A DNA stretch of 64,000 nt from Paenibacillus sp. OVF10 (GTDB lineage Bacteria; Bacillota; Bacilli; Paenibacillales; Paenibacillaceae). A program made the translations under genes and the position numbers. Of this stretch, positions 38,170 to 47,453 are shown in pieces. The stretch spans positions 5,518,001-5,582,000 of the forward strand of contig CP094668.1 in assembly GCA_022836915.1 (NCBI GenBank). The letters run 5' to 3'. The notes beneath the pieces were generated by a model. The model searched no databases, was not told the origin of the DNA, and was given only the letters and a program-made list of their open reading frames with translations. Within the stretch, counting starts at the first letter, position 1. Each line of letters opens with the position of its first letter.

Positions 38170-38619
38170 CTAAAAAAGTAAAATAGGTCGAACACGAGCC
38201 GCTTCTTCCTCACTGCACTCCACAATAACCAAGATATGGTCCTTTAACAGCCAATCTTCGTAATACCGCGCATCCTCCTCCGAAATCCCCGCTTCAGTCA
38301 GTGTAAGCACCAAATCATCAGTCTCACTCCCAATCTCATTACCAGCGAGTCTACGCACTGCATTTCCGATCGACATTGTCTGATCCATTCGCTTCCCCAG
38401 CCCAGCCAATATGCCTTTCAGAGCGCCAAAGGCACCATCTGTCCCGGCACCCTTCAACGGTTTGGGCAGCCCCGTCTTCTCGCTTACCAGCTCCAGATTG
38501 AGCTGCTCCTTCGCCACCGCTCCCAAATATTTATCCTTGATGCCTTCCTCTTTCACCTGATTCAGCATAATTATAGCCTCGTTCTCGGTACTGGCCAGCC
38601 CAATAATCAATTGTGTCAT
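38170..38619 (-). CDS. General stress protein 17M-like protein
   Basis: 149 residues. Starts with TQLIIGLASTENEAIIMLNQ, a repeat-type alpha/beta pattern, has a Gly-rich middle (LKGAGTDGAFGALKGILAG) and ends with a second half TEAGISEEDARYYEDWLLKD and HILVIVEC. This two-part arrangement with a glycine spacer is that of YflT/general stress 17M proteins of Bacillales, thought to be induced by general stress. ATG behind GGAGGGGAACGG. Confidence 0.7.
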   Translation of the reverse strand: MTQLIIGLASTENEAIIMLNQVKEEGIKDKYLGAVAKEQLNLELVSEKTGLPKPLKGAGTDGAFGALKGILAGLGKRMDQTMSIGNAVRRLAGNEIGSETDDLVLTLTEAGISEEDARYYEDWLLKDHILVIVECSEEEAARVRPILLF

Positions 38620-38826
38620 TCCGTTCCCCTCCTTTTACCCTAATATAACCCCGTAATCCCCATTCAAAAACGGATCGTCCACAGCTAAGACAAATCACCT
38701 AGAAGAATGTTGATTTCTCTTCTGGAAATCTATACCTAGTTCTGATAGACTAGATAAAGAAGACAAATTAACCATTGAAAACATTGACATATGGATTTAA
38801 CATCTCATAATCAGGAGCAATGACTT

Positions 38827-39051
38827 ATGAAAAAAGAGGTAGAAATTGCCATCCGGCGCAAACAACAGATCATGGTTCGTAATACAAGCGGTCAGACGGT
38901 AACCGGTTTTCCCGAGCGTACCGCTGATACATCCATTCTCTCCTTACGTACGGTTCACGGCAGTCTGTGGATACCGTTTGATGAGGTTGAACACGTTACG
39001 CGTCTGTTAAGCATCCGGTCTCATCATTTAAGCGGAATGCAACTCGTTTAG
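38827..39051 (+). CDS. Small conserved hypothetical protein
   Basis: 74 residues, ATG behind CAGGAGCAATG. Beta-rich with WIPFDEVEHVTRLL near the C-terminus. A promoter-like TTGACA with TAATCA 18 bases on lies just upstream. Family not recognised. Confidence 0.55.
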   Translation: MKKEVEIAIRRKQQIMVRNTSGQTVTGFPERTADTSILSLRTVHGSLWIPFDEVEHVTRLLSIRSHHLSGMQLV

Positions 39052-39122
39052 TCGGCTCTGTAATCCTAGAAACTCCAGTTCCCGTATAGATACGTTAACT
39101 AGATCTATTTATGCCAGCACTT

Positions 39123-39158
39123 TATACCAAAAAACCAGACGCATGCACGTCTGGTTTT
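39123..39158 (+). terminator. Terminator, usable in both directions
   Basis: AAAACCAGACG and CGTCTGGTTTT pair around CATGCA, followed by CTCTTC. Confidence 0.85.
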
Positions 39159-39246
39159 CTCTTCTACTTTTCCTGTACCACGCTGCCACTGACCTCACAA
39201 CAAAAGCCTTACTCTATCCTTGTTTCTGTCCACCCATATCCTGTTG

Positions 39247-39729
39247 TTACTTCACTACAAACTTCACTCGTGTTCCATCCGGATATGTACTTAACTGATT
39301 CCCTACCCATGAACCTGCACCACGATTATCTTTCGGGGTAATGTACTGGATATCTGCACCTGTTCCTCCCTCAGCGCACATCGCCATGGGCCATTCGTCA
39401 CGATCCTTACCTTTTTTGACTGGAACACCTTTAAGGGATAAATCCCGATTGCCTTCCGCTCCATTACGATCAATGGTGCATACATCCGAATGCCCTGCCT
39501 TGATAGCTGCTTTAATATGGTTGGCCGTTTCGGGATAACGCTCTGAAGGGAACGTAATGGTATGGTCTACACTCTTAGTAGTCCCTGCGAATGGATTAGG
39601 TATCTCCTCCGGCCATTCGCCCCCAGCCCAGGCATAGAGGGCTACCAGCAGCATCGCTACCAGCGTCAGAACCTGCTTTTTGAAACCTTGCTTACCTTTG
39701 TGTTTTCTTCTTGTGCGTCTCTTACTCAT
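39247..39729 (-). CDS. NucA/NucB-family secreted deoxyribonuclease
   Basis: 160 residues from the ATG at 39729 after GGGGAGA. A basic N-terminus with RRTRRKHKGKQG and one helix (VLTLVAMLLVALYAWA) anchors or exports it. The nuclease domain has CTIDRNGAEGNRDLSLKG, KGKDRDEWPMAMCAEGGTGA and DNRGAGSWVGNQL, the NucA/NucB block with catalytic Asp and Glu. In Bacillus NucB degrades DNA around sporulation and NucA acts in DNA uptake; either role is possible here. The inhibitor Nin is not next to it. Confidence 0.9.
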   Translation of the reverse strand: MSKRRTRRKHKGKQGFKKQVLTLVAMLLVALYAWAGGEWPEEIPNPFAGTTKSVDHTITFPSERYPETANHIKAAIKAGHSDVCTIDRNGAEGNRDLSLKGVPVKKGKDRDEWPMAMCAEGGTGADIQYITPKDNRGAGSWVGNQLSTYPDGTRVKFVVK

Positions 39730-39792
39730 GCTGTGTCTCCCCATTCAACACTTGCATTATAACAGAACGCCCGTTCGTAAAACAATCCAAAA

Positions 39793-39828
39793 AATAAAAA
39801 AACAGCCGAGACCGCCCGGCTGTCCTGA
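39793..39828 (-). terminator. Terminator of the LOV kinase gene
   Basis: On the minus strand ACAGCCG and CGGCTGT pair, then TTTTTTATTTTTT. Confidence 0.9.
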
Positions 39829-39835
39829 TTGATTA

Positions 39836-40984
39836 TTATCCTACATTGGGAATGGCCTGTTGGCGCAGCAAGGGCAGTGTCACCTCAAACTGTGTGCCTT
39901 TCCCTTCTTTACTCTCCACCGAAATCTGACCATTCATCAGTTCCAGCAGTTCTTTGCAGATGGTCAGACCAAGACCACTTCCGCCAAATCGGCGCGCATG
40001 GGAGATGTCGGTCTGGGTAAATGCATCAAACAATTGTTCGATCTGATGCTGAGGAATGCCAATTCCCGTATCACGCACAGAGAATACCAATACAACGGTA
40101 TCCATCAGTTGTTGCCTCACATCCACCTGTAACTGCACTTCACCTTGTTCCGTGAACTTGATCGCATTACTCAGCAAATTATCCAGTACCTGCCGAAGTC
40201 TTAACGGATCACCGATAAGCACATCAGGAACATTCAGATCAGCATGACAGAGCAAACGTATTTGTTTATTCTGTGCCGCAGGTTCATGTGTTTTCACAAT
40301 CTGTTGAATCAGCTTCAATGGTTGAAACTCAATGTTTTCAACATCCATTTTGCCTCTGCCCAGTTTCGCTATATCCAGGCTATTGTTAATGATGTTGAGC
40401 AGCGCCTCACCTGATTGACGTGCAAGCTCCAGATATTCTTTCTGCTCATCCGTAGTTTCACCCATACTGGCAAGTTCGATCATGCCCATAATGCCGTTAA
40501 GCGGGGTACGAAGCTCGTGATTCAACTTGCCGATGAATTCCAATTGCCCTCTGCTGTTCATCTCAGCCATGGAAGTTGCAAACTTCAACTGCTGTTCAGC
40601 ATACTTCCGTTCTGAAATATCGTATTGAATGCCTACAAAATATAAACATTCTCCGGATTCATTAAAAATCGGATCAATATTCAGTTCGTTCCAGAACTTC
40701 TGACCACTTTTTGTATAATTTAAAATATCAATCTTAATGGATTGTTGTTTCTTTAATGCATCACGAATCTGCATTACCGTTTCGGGGTCTGTATCCTGCC
40801 CTTGCAAAAATCGGCAATTGTGTCCGACAGACTCTTCATACGTGTATCCTGTCAGTTGGGTAAAGTGTTCGTTTACATACATGAGCGGAAGCTCAGGCAA
40901 GGTAGCATCGACCACCGTCACGGAGGATTTCACTTTCGAGATGATAAATTCCCATTGTAATGAGAGTTGATTATGTTGGCTCAT
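39836..40984 (-). CDS. LOV-domain (blue-light) sensor histidine kinase
   Basis: 382 residues from the ATG at 40984, which has GAAGGAGG five bases ahead. Residues 10-125 are a LOV domain: GHNCRFLQGQDTD carries the photoactive Cys (about residue 57) that bonds to flavin, and NYTKSGQKFWNELNIDP with YFVGIQYDISERK matches the Bacillus YtvA pattern closely. A short helix leads to the kinase: H box LNHELRTPLNG (His about 156), N box DNLLSNAIKF, G1 DTGIGIP, G2 GGSGLGLTICKEL. No membrane segments, so it is cytoplasmic. No response regulator is adjacent and none is fused. Confidence 0.93.
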   Translation of the reverse strand: MSQHNQLSLQWEFIISKVKSSVTVVDATLPELPLMYVNEHFTQLTGYTYEESVGHNCRFLQGQDTDPETVMQIRDALKKQQSIKIDILNYTKSGQKFWNELNIDPIFNESGECLYFVGIQYDISERKYAEQQLKFATSMAEMNSRGQLEFIGKLNHELRTPLNGIMGMIELASMGETTDEQKEYLELARQSGEALLNIINNSLDIAKLGRGKMDVENIEFQPLKLIQQIVKTHEPAAQNKQIRLLCHADLNVPDVLIGDPLRLRQVLDNLLSNAIKFTEQGEVQLQVDVRQQLMDTVVLVFSVRDTGIGIPQHQIEQLFDAFTQTDISHARRFGGSGLGLTICKELLELMNGQISVESKEGKGTQFEVTLPLLRQQAIPNVG

Positions 40985-41190
40985 GCCTTCCTCCTTCATC
41001 TCACACACATTAATGTTTATATATTCTGTAATCGTACATTATAAGGAGAGAAAACTAACCAAACGGAATGTGTTGATATTAAATCAATATATTTTAATTG
41101 TAACACAGTTATTCAAGTCATGTGGTTCTTGGGTAATAGTTGATAACTAACATTACACAATAACCTAACTACTCATCAGGAGGAACATAC

Positions 41191-41259
41191 ATGAAATTTC
41201 TGTTAATTATTATCATTATCATTTTGATTGTAGTCTTTTTTACCAGACGCAAACGTTAA
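41191..41259 (+). CDS. 22-residue membrane miniprotein
   Basis: ATG nine bases behind CAGGAGGA. MKFLLIIIIIILIVVFF followed by TRRKR: one hydrophobic helix and a basic end. It precedes the next small membrane gene by 38 bases and is likely co-transcribed with it. Very short, but ribosome site and composition support it. Confidence 0.55.
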   Translation: MKFLLIIIIIILIVVFFTRRKR

Positions 41260-41297
41260 GATGAGATCCGTTATGTAAGTGAGAAAGGAAGATGGGT

Positions 41298-41486
41298 ATG
41301 AGAACCCTCTTTTTTATATTCATGGTACTCTGTATCATCAATCTCTGTTTCCCAAAATTCGGCTGGTATCTGCGTTATGGCTGGATTTCCCGGGGTGAAG
41401 CCGAACCCAGCAGGCCTTATATGACTATGGTCAGAACGACCAGCCTGCTGATGTTGCTTATCGCCTTCACACTCGCTATGGCATGA
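41298..41486 (+). CDS. Small two-helix membrane protein (DUF6199-like)
   Basis: 62 residues; start at 41298 rather than 41292 given the AAAGGAAG site. Two helices (TLFFIFMVLCIINLCF and TSLLMLLIAFTLAMA) around WYLRYGWISRGEAEPSR, a layout like the DUF6199 family. Function unknown. A strong terminator follows. Confidence 0.6.
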   Translation: MRTLFFIFMVLCIINLCFPKFGWYLRYGWISRGEAEPSRPYMTMVRTTSLLMLLIAFTLAMA

Positions 41487-41506
41487 ACTATAGGCATTAG
41501 AAGATG

Positions 41507-41532
41507 ACTGCCCTGTTGGGCAGTTTTTTTGT
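41507..41532 (+). terminator. Terminator of the small membrane genes
   Basis: ACTGCCC, TGTT, GGGCAGT then TTTTTTG. Confidence 0.92.
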
Positions 41533-41626
41533 GGTGAAATGACGGGAAAATGATAACTTTGTTTGTGGTGCAATGATGACAATGCCCGTAATATAGATAT
41601 ATCGTTTCGGAAAGGACATCATTGGC

Positions 41627-42849
41627 ATGAACATCGCATTTTATCCGTACTGGGCCGCCAAAACGCTGCTCTCGCTTATTAATGTCATATATATCATGGT
41701 CATTACTACGTATATATACGGTCTCACTGGATCGGTACTCTCTGCTGCAATGTTTCCACTTATTCAAATCATTGCACGCAAGATAGCAGATCTCACTTTG
41801 CCATTACTTGTGAACCGTTTCCCATTCTCCAGACTATTGATCAGCATTTCCATAGCCAAAACATTAATCATGACCTGTATAGCCATCTCGTTGAATCACT
41901 TGACTTCACAACTGCCGCTTCTATTGCTCGGAGTGGTCCTACTATCCTTCTTGGACGGATGGGAAACTCCGTTACTGAAGACTTTAACGCCACGATTGGT
42001 TCAAGGTGAAGACCTTATAAAAGCAAATAGCCTACTATCTTTCTCCAGTCAGACTGTAACCATTGTCGGTTACGCCATGACTGGATTCGCCGTGATGAAC
42101 TGGGGGCGTCACAGACCTTCTGGGCAGCTACAAGCCTGTCCTGGGCCGTTCTGATCTTCATGATTGCCATGGGCTCGCTCACACGGAATGTAGAACAACC
42201 CCAGAAATCTGCTGTATCGTGGAATGTATTGAGGGAAGGCTGGAGTATACTTTGGAACATTCCATCATTACGACTGCTCACGCTGATGGACATTGCTCAG
42301 GCTCTTGCGGGTTCCATCTGGATTGGAGCTGTCACACTGGCCTTTGCAAAAGAAGCTCTGGGACGAGGAGAAGGTTGGTGGGGACTCATGAACTCGAGTT
42401 ACGCTGCTGGAACCATGCTTGGAGGTATTCTGGCTCTTTCGCTGGCCAAACGTATTAAGAAGCATCTAATCGCAAGTATGACCATGGGTTCTCTCCTCTT
42501 CAGCCTGCTGACCGTCGTTTATGGTCTAAACAACCTGCCATGGCTCGCTTTGGTGTTATGCATACTCATGGGTCCAGTTCATCAGATTCGTGATGTGGCT
42601 CAGCAGACAGCGCTTCAGAACAGTGTACCTGTCGAATCCTTAACCAAGGTATACGCCACTCATGGCTTCCTGATATCCACGGTTATGAGTGTATCCATAG
42701 TCATCTTTGGTCTAGTCGCAGATCAACTGGGCGTTCGGTGGGTATACCTTATCGGCGGAGCCTTGTTTATTGTATCTGCGATATGCTCATTATCGTTGAG
42801 CAGGGTTCACAGGAACCAGCCCATTGCTAAACATACGAAAAATATGTAA
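41627..42849 (+). CDS. MFS transporter, macrolide-efflux-like, frameshifted in this sequence
   Basis: About 408 residues after adding one base to the G5 run at 42102-42106, where the joint becomes VMNWGASQTFWAATSLSW. Twelve hydrophobic helices are visible. It resembles MefA/YfiS-type exporters: a short start, PRLVQGEDLIKANSLLSF in the central loop, which is a common mark of this group, and GGILALSLAKRIKKH after the seventh to eighth helix. Substrate unknown. ATG at 41627 follows GGAAAGGAC. Confidence 0.85.
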
Positions 42850-42855
42850 ATCAAA

Positions 42856-42885
42856 GAGACGAGCAACATTCTGCTCGTCCCTTAC
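42856..42885. terminator. Terminator between convergent genes
   Basis: GACGAGCA and TGCTCGTC pair around ACATTC. Confidence 0.75.
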
Positions 42886-42889
42886 AATC

Positions 42890-43219
42890 TCAATCCAATC
42901 GATAATCTGTCAGCGGCCTGCCTTTTTTATAATACAAATTAGGTGACAATATATTGAAGAAAATATGCACATCCGGCATGTATGCTTCTTCCAAAATAGC
43001 TTGCACCGACGATGCAATCCGATTATGAATCTCCTGGTCACGTTGAAACATCAGAATCTCTATAGAAGCCGGAGAAGGTGTTAGCGCTTGTACATCATGA
43101 CGCTCTGCCTTCATTCTCTCCCTTGGAATATGAGTAATTAGGGCCATCTGCTCTGTAATTTGGGGTACAACTTCCTCTAGCTGAGGACCTGTGAATCCTT
43201 TAAAGCGAATAAACGGCAT
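42890..43219 (-). CDS. DUF1904, tautomerase-like small protein
   Basis: 109 residues from the ATG at 43219 behind AAGGGATAG. Pro follows Met (MPFIRFKGF), as in 4-oxalocrotonate tautomerase-like proteins where Pro is the catalytic base. The pattern IPRERMKAERHDVQAL and EILMFQRDQEIHNRIASSVQ fits DUF1904 of Bacillales. Substrate unknown. Confidence 0.7.
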   Translation of the reverse strand: MPFIRFKGFTGPQLEEVVPQITEQMALITHIPRERMKAERHDVQALTPSPASIEILMFQRDQEIHNRIASSVQAILEEAYMPDVHIFFNILSPNLYYKKGRPLTDYRLD

Positions 43220-43322
43220 TGCTATCCCTTCAATCTCTGTTAATAGTCTCTTATGTGATTTTAAGCACATTGTTTTCAGTTGTCAAATGTCATGAATGGC
43301 ATAGGTTGTTTCTTTTAAATAG

Positions 43323-43355
43323 GAAAAGCCCCGCTGAAGTCTCAGCGGAGCCACT
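43323..43355 (-). terminator. Terminator of the second YjcZ gene
   Basis: On the minus strand GGCTCCGCTGA and TCAGCGGGGCT pair, then TTTCC. Confidence 0.8.
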
Positions 43356-43378
43356 GTTTGTACGTTTCTATACGTGAC

Positions 43379-43501
43379 TTACAGCCAGAAAGATTTTGTG
43401 ATGATCACGAGCAGGATGAAAAGCACGAGAATTGCACTTGTGGAAGTCCATCCGCCGCCGAATCCACCAACATTGCCACAACCGTATCCAACTTGACTCA
43501 T
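43379..43501 (-). CDS. YjcZ family sporulation miniprotein
   Basis: 40 residues, ATG behind AAAGGAGG. YGCGNVGGFGGGWTSTSAIL and LVLFILLVIITKSFWL: the Gly/Cys head and single helix of YjcZ. It is closely similar to the copy at 29372-29500 from the FGGG motif onward. Confidence 0.88.
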   Translation of the reverse strand: MSQVGYGCGNVGGFGGGWTSTSAILVLFILLVIITKSFWL

Positions 43502-43617
43502 TTGATTGGCCTCCTTTGAATTTCAAGGTATGCCATAACATATGCGTATTCCGCGCAAGTGACCGGGCGAATCGGCAAGTTCATTAGCCCATTCATTTGG
43601 AATTCATAATCGGTGAT

Positions 43618-44292
43618 TTAACCGTATGGAGCGATAGAGATTGTCGGTTGTTTTTGTCGTGACTCCTGAGATGAAGGGTCTGTATTTTCTCTGTCTAGAA
43701 GGATTGTAAGAGTACGTGTGTCACTTCGGGATGCCAGAACAACCTCTCCAGCAGGTGTTATACAATAGGCGATTGGAATGGAGATCTCGCTATCACGGTA
43801 CGAACCATCCGCATGGCTTGTCCCCATGACAATACATTGATGCTTCATGGCGATCTGCCGAGCCTCTTCGACCCACTCACTGTACTGTTTTTCACTGAAC
43901 TTGCCCACACCAATGGAATGAATCACAATGTCCACATTCCCTATATTCTCGTTGCAAAATCCTTGCAGGACCAGCTCATCACACAATAAAGTGCTTATTA
44001 CCCAACCCTGTTCCTGAGCCGTCTCAGCAGGTGTATATTTAGCTTTCTCCAATACAATCTCTCCAGCCTTACTGATGATAATCGATCGGTCCTTTGGACG
44101 TTCGTCCAATCTGCGATGACCTGATACAATCATGGTCCCATATTCAGCCGCCAACCTGCAAGCTTCCTCAACATTCTGGTTCAGATAACCTTCAGGAAAG
44201 AGCAATATATCTGCATCAGGGTGTTGCTTGAGTTCGGCTTCAAGCTGCAGCAAATGCTGTTCCAGCCTCGGTTGTCCAATGATAATCTTCAT
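43618..44292 (-). CDS. Carbon-nitrogen hydrolase (nitrilase superfamily)
   Basis: 224 residues, slightly short for the superfamily. Catalytic triad: Glu in LLFPEGYLN, Lys in VLEKAKYTP and Cys in STLLCDELVLQ. The Lys segment differs from the usual KxHL and the Cys motif lacks the common GxxICYD form, so substrate class cannot be told; amidase is likeliest. A Pro/Gln/Ser-rich C-terminal tail follows. Single gene. Confidence 0.75.
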   Translation of the reverse strand: MKIIIGQPRLEQHLLQLEAELKQHPDADILLFPEGYLNQNVEEACRLAAEYGTMIVSGHRRLDERPKDRSIIISKAGEIVLEKAKYTPAETAQEQGWVISTLLCDELVLQGFCNENIGNVDIVIHSIGVGKFSEKQYSEWVEEARQIAMKHQCIVMGTSHADGSYRDSEISIPIAYCITPAGEVVLASRSDTRTLTILLDRENTDPSSQESRQKQPTISIAPYG

Positions 44293-44306
44293 CTGGCATC
44301 CCCATT

Positions 44307-44346
44307 CATAAATAAAAGCCGGTTCATACCTGAATAAGGTACGAAA
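44307..44346 (-). terminator. Terminator of the 55-residue gene
   Basis: AAGCCGGTT and AACCGGCTT pair with an inner ACCT/AGGT; on the minus strand TTATTTATG follows. Confidence 0.75.
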
Positions 44347-44462
44347 CCGGCTTAAAGATTGTACGGACAGAACTCCTGCTCACCGTACTTCGCTTCAAGA
44401 GTAATTGGTTCTCATGTTATTGCTAGGTGAAACAATTACCTTTACAGTTGAATGATATGTAG

Positions 44463-44630
44463 TTAGGCATTTCTACGTTCAATACTATCATAGATAGCCT
44501 GCCCATCATAGCTTCGATCTGTAGCGATATCTTTCACCAATAGGACACTGTCTGCATTTCCAGATAAAATACTCAGTGCCCCCAACACCCAAGCAAATGG
44601 ATATAATGCAACGGATAACATTTTCTTCAT
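44463..44630 (-). CDS. Small hydrophobic protein, unknown
   Basis: 55 residues, ATG behind AAAGGAGA. A basic start and one hydrophobic stretch (MLSVALYPFAWVLGALSIL) followed by a polar tail (DIATDRSYDGQAIYDSIERR). Either membrane-anchored or secreted. No family recognised. Confidence 0.6.
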   Translation of the reverse strand: MKKMLSVALYPFAWVLGALSILSGNADSVLLVKDIATDRSYDGQAIYDSIERRNA

Positions 44631-44776
44631 AGCTCTGTCTCCTTTATGTACTATAGAAATAATTGGTTGAATATCCCATTAATACGATGAAGTTCAATTA
44701 AAGGTTTCAATTTCTATATAAACATTACCAATTACATCCAAGATACATATAGGAGACAAGACTTCAATTGTTCCGT

Positions 44777-46333
44777 TCAGATCAACTCGAAACTCTGGAG
44801 CAACGCTGCTGCCTCTTCATGATCAGGTTCCAGAGCTAGTACCTTACGGGTATATGACAGGGTTTCTTCTTCCAGTTCAAGTTCGTAACAGCACACAGCC
44901 AAATCGTACAAGACGGCTGGATTATGATTACTCGGGTCTGCAACCAATGATATCTCCAGAAACCGTTTTGCATCCTCATACATATACATCTCATATAACA
45001 GCTGCCCTGCCAGAAATGCGAGACCTCCTTGCTGCTCCATCACATAGTAGGAGGACCACATCGTATGAATACCAGACTGAATATCAAGCATTTCCTCATC
45101 ACTTGCATCAGGAAGAAGACTGGAAATGTGGGTAGCACTGTGAATCAAGAACTCAGCATCATATCCACCCAGACGCCAAAACGGTAAAATATGCTTCAAC
45201 TCCATACTTTCTATTCGAGAGTCTACCCATTGTTTCATACTGAAAAAGTCATCCGGCCCAAAACGTTCAACAAATCGATGGTAGGCCAGTCGCGTGTTCA
45301 CATAACTGATCGGTTCGTCCACCATTAACATGCACCCAACGTTCAGATCTTTATAATGATGTGTTGTGAATCGCGTATGTGCTCCCTGTTGTTCCAAGAC
45401 ATATTGAATCGCATGGTAGTTAGCCGTTAAAGAAAAACTCCCGTGCAGAACGAATTCAGGTGGCTCTGCGAACTTCCAGTTATCCAGTCGATGATCCCCT
45501 TTATCAGCGGTAATCAACACATAACCTGACTGAGACAGCCTGTTCAACCGTTCGAGACAGGACAAGCCAATTGCGGGAAAAAGGATGTGTGAATCCTCCA
45601 GCTCGGCCTTGTACAATGTGATCAGTTCCGAATACGGATAGTTATCTGCACTGTATTCCGGCGCTCGGCGATACTCATAACTCAGCGTCATGTTCTTCAG
45701 CATCTCAGCGGGTTCAAGATCATGACGACGATCCGGAGACTGAACAAGCAGATCGCACTCGTAGATCTCGCCATCCCCAATATAGATTAATTCCTGCGGA
45801 ATGCTGTCAAAAAAGTAATTGGCAATCAACAACAACGGTTGTTTCAGATCACCCGGCCGAATAACTGTACCCGCAACGACCAGTTTTAGCTCCGTATCTG
45901 CTACAGCGTCAAAACGCGCAAAATCCACTATACCTTGTTGAATAAAGGATTGCATGGATGGATGCTCTCTCCAACCCCGCACATTCTCCGCTACGAGATC
46001 CGTCAATACATATCTGAAAGGAGGTAAATCTATTCCTGCAAAATCCTTTAATTCAATCAGTTTAAGCAGGATTTGGTGTGCCAAACGCCCTACACCCGCC
46101 CCAAGTTCCAGAATAGTCACGGTCTCGGTGATCTGTCCCTTGTTCGCGAGGTCCTGAAGAAAGCCAAAAATCATCTCTGCATACGCCGTGGCAATCATCG
46201 GATTACTGGTAATATATTGAGGGACCTGATTCTCTGTCCAAGCCTCTAGCCCCTTCTGTTCATAATAAGCTCTCTGCCAATCCCAGACTGGAGCTTCGCT
46301 GTAACGAAAACGTTGACTTTCATTTGACGTCAT
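44777..46333 (-). CDS. SAM-dependent methyltransferase (MidA/NDUFAF7-like) with C-terminal TPRs
   Basis: 518 residues. Residues 70-100 hold the SAM site TVTILELGAGVGRLAHQILL, and FRYVLTDLVAENVRG the acidic strand 2. LLLIANYFFDSIPQELIYI resembles the N-E-x-x-D-x-P motif of COG1565, with IANYFFDSIP in place of GNEFFDALP. The last 120 residues are helical repeats (LLYEMYMYEDAKRFLEISLV, DLAVCCYELELEEETLSY) like tetratricopeptides. It may methylate a protein arginine as MidA does, but the variant motif and extra domain leave this open. Single gene. Confidence 0.75.
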   Translation of the reverse strand: MTSNESQRFRYSEAPVWDWQRAYYEQKGLEAWTENQVPQYITSNPMIATAYAEMIFGFLQDLANKGQITETVTILELGAGVGRLAHQILLKLIELKDFAGIDLPPFRYVLTDLVAENVRGWREHPSMQSFIQQGIVDFARFDAVADTELKLVVAGTVIRPGDLKQPLLLIANYFFDSIPQELIYIGDGEIYECDLLVQSPDRRHDLEPAEMLKNMTLSYEYRRAPEYSADNYPYSELITLYKAELEDSHILFPAIGLSCLERLNRLSQSGYVLITADKGDHRLDNWKFAEPPEFVLHGSFSLTANYHAIQYVLEQQGAHTRFTTHHYKDLNVGCMLMVDEPISYVNTRLAYHRFVERFGPDDFFSMKQWVDSRIESMELKHILPFWRLGGYDAEFLIHSATHISSLLPDASDEEMLDIQSGIHTMWSSYYVMEQQGGLAFLAGQLLYEMYMYEDAKRFLEISLVADPSNHNPAVLYDLAVCCYELELEEETLSYTRKVLALEPDHEEAAALLQSFELI

Positions 46334-46485
46334 TAAAATGGAAACCTGCTTTCTATCACTAATTTCATAAGATTCTCAGATGTTGACGGACTACTTTAGT
46401 TCGAATACCATTCAGTCTCTGTAATGCATTATATCATAGAACCCTGCCTACTCGATGAAGTTCAGTTTTCCCCTTTAACTAGAAA

Positions 46486-46512
46486 AAACCTGCTTTTGAG
46501 GGCAGGTCTGTG
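46486..46512 (-). terminator. Terminator of the 46570-46995 gene
   Basis: On the minus strand ACCTGCC and GCAGGT pair, then TTTTTTC. Confidence 0.75.
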
Positions 46513-46569
46513 ATGTCCTTCATTCAAGAAGAATATTGATCTAATTCATTTAGGCAAGGCCGCTGAGCA

Positions 46570-46995
46570 TTAGTCGGAATACAAGACTCCGTCGAAGTTC
46601 TCGGGGCCTACACGGATCGTACCCAACAAGTTGGAACTCACAAATGCAGTGTACGTCAATTGAGGTGTAATTGGTGGGTTGAAGTCATCGGCAGAGAAGG
46701 TAATAATCTGAGGTGCCAGGATGCTCAAACTAAATGTGGAAGTTGCAGAATAAATAACAGGATCTGTTGGCGCAGTTCCTCTGACAATTGTGATGGTGAT
46801 ACCAACCAGCGCTAAAGGAAGTTGTACAGACACAGTTCCCTTGAACTGCACCCGCGGGTTTGCTCCAATGCCAGCAGTGGTTATCAAACCGATTTGTCCA
46901 AATAATTGAGGCGTGTTAATTACAAGGATTGGTATGGCAATTGAGTTAGCCAAACTCGCATTCTGCGAGGTTCTTGCATCAATAAATTGACTCAT
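46570..46995 (-). CDS. Beta-rich protein, possibly spore-surface
   Basis: 141 residues, ATG behind TAGGAGGT. No signal peptide. Almost all beta-strand in character, rich in Thr, Val, Ile and Pro (IPILVINTPQLFGQIGLIT, VQLPLALVGITITIVRG, QIITFSADDFNPP). This resembles the jelly-roll C-terminal domains of exosporium proteins such as BclA, found in many Paenibacillus genomes. Assignment is tentative. Confidence 0.55.
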   Translation of the reverse strand: MSQFIDARTSQNASLANSIAIPILVINTPQLFGQIGLITTAGIGANPRVQFKGTVSVQLPLALVGITITIVRGTAPTDPVIYSATSTFSLSILAPQIITFSADDFNPPITPQLTYTAFVSSNLLGTIRVGPENFDGVLYSD

Positions 46996-47146
46996 GAAAT
47001 CTACCTCCTATGTGTGGGATAGGATAGTATATGCGAGATTTGGTGTACGGCGTGGACATACACTGAATTACGCAAAAAAAGGGCATATTAGAAAGACACT
47101 ATTAACAAATTACCTTTTTGACTCTAGCACCTAAATGAAGACAGAA

Positions 47147-47175
47147 AAAACCCTTGCTAGGCAAGGGTTTTAAGA
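47147..47175 (-). terminator. Terminator of the tRNA pair
   Basis: On the minus strand AAAACCCTTGC, CTA, GCAAGGGTTTTTTC. Confidence 0.88.
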
Positions 47176-47178
47176 GTA

Positions 47179-47252
47179 TGGGCCCTACAGGACTCGAACC
47201 TGTGACCAATCGGTTATGAGCCGACCGCTCTAACCAACTGAGCTAAGGGCCC
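47179..47252 (-). tRNA. tRNA-Ile2 (CAT, lysidine type)
   Basis: Acceptor GGGCCCT/AGGGCCC, anticodon loop CTCATAA with CAT. The D arm TAGCTCAGTTGGTTAGAGC and stem CGGCTCATAACCG match Bacillus tRNA-Ile(CAT), read as AUA after lysidine modification, better than elongator Met. Confidence 0.8.
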
Positions 47253-47309
47253 TAGACATAATGTATAACGTGCAGATGATGGCTGTGAATCATCCAAGTG
47301 AAACTAAAT

Positions 47310-47382
<73 letters not shown>

Positions 47383-47453
47383 TCAGTAAGAAATATTAAA
47401 ACAGCGACTTAATTAATATACACTATCGTCACCCTATAAGTCAAGGGGTAAAG

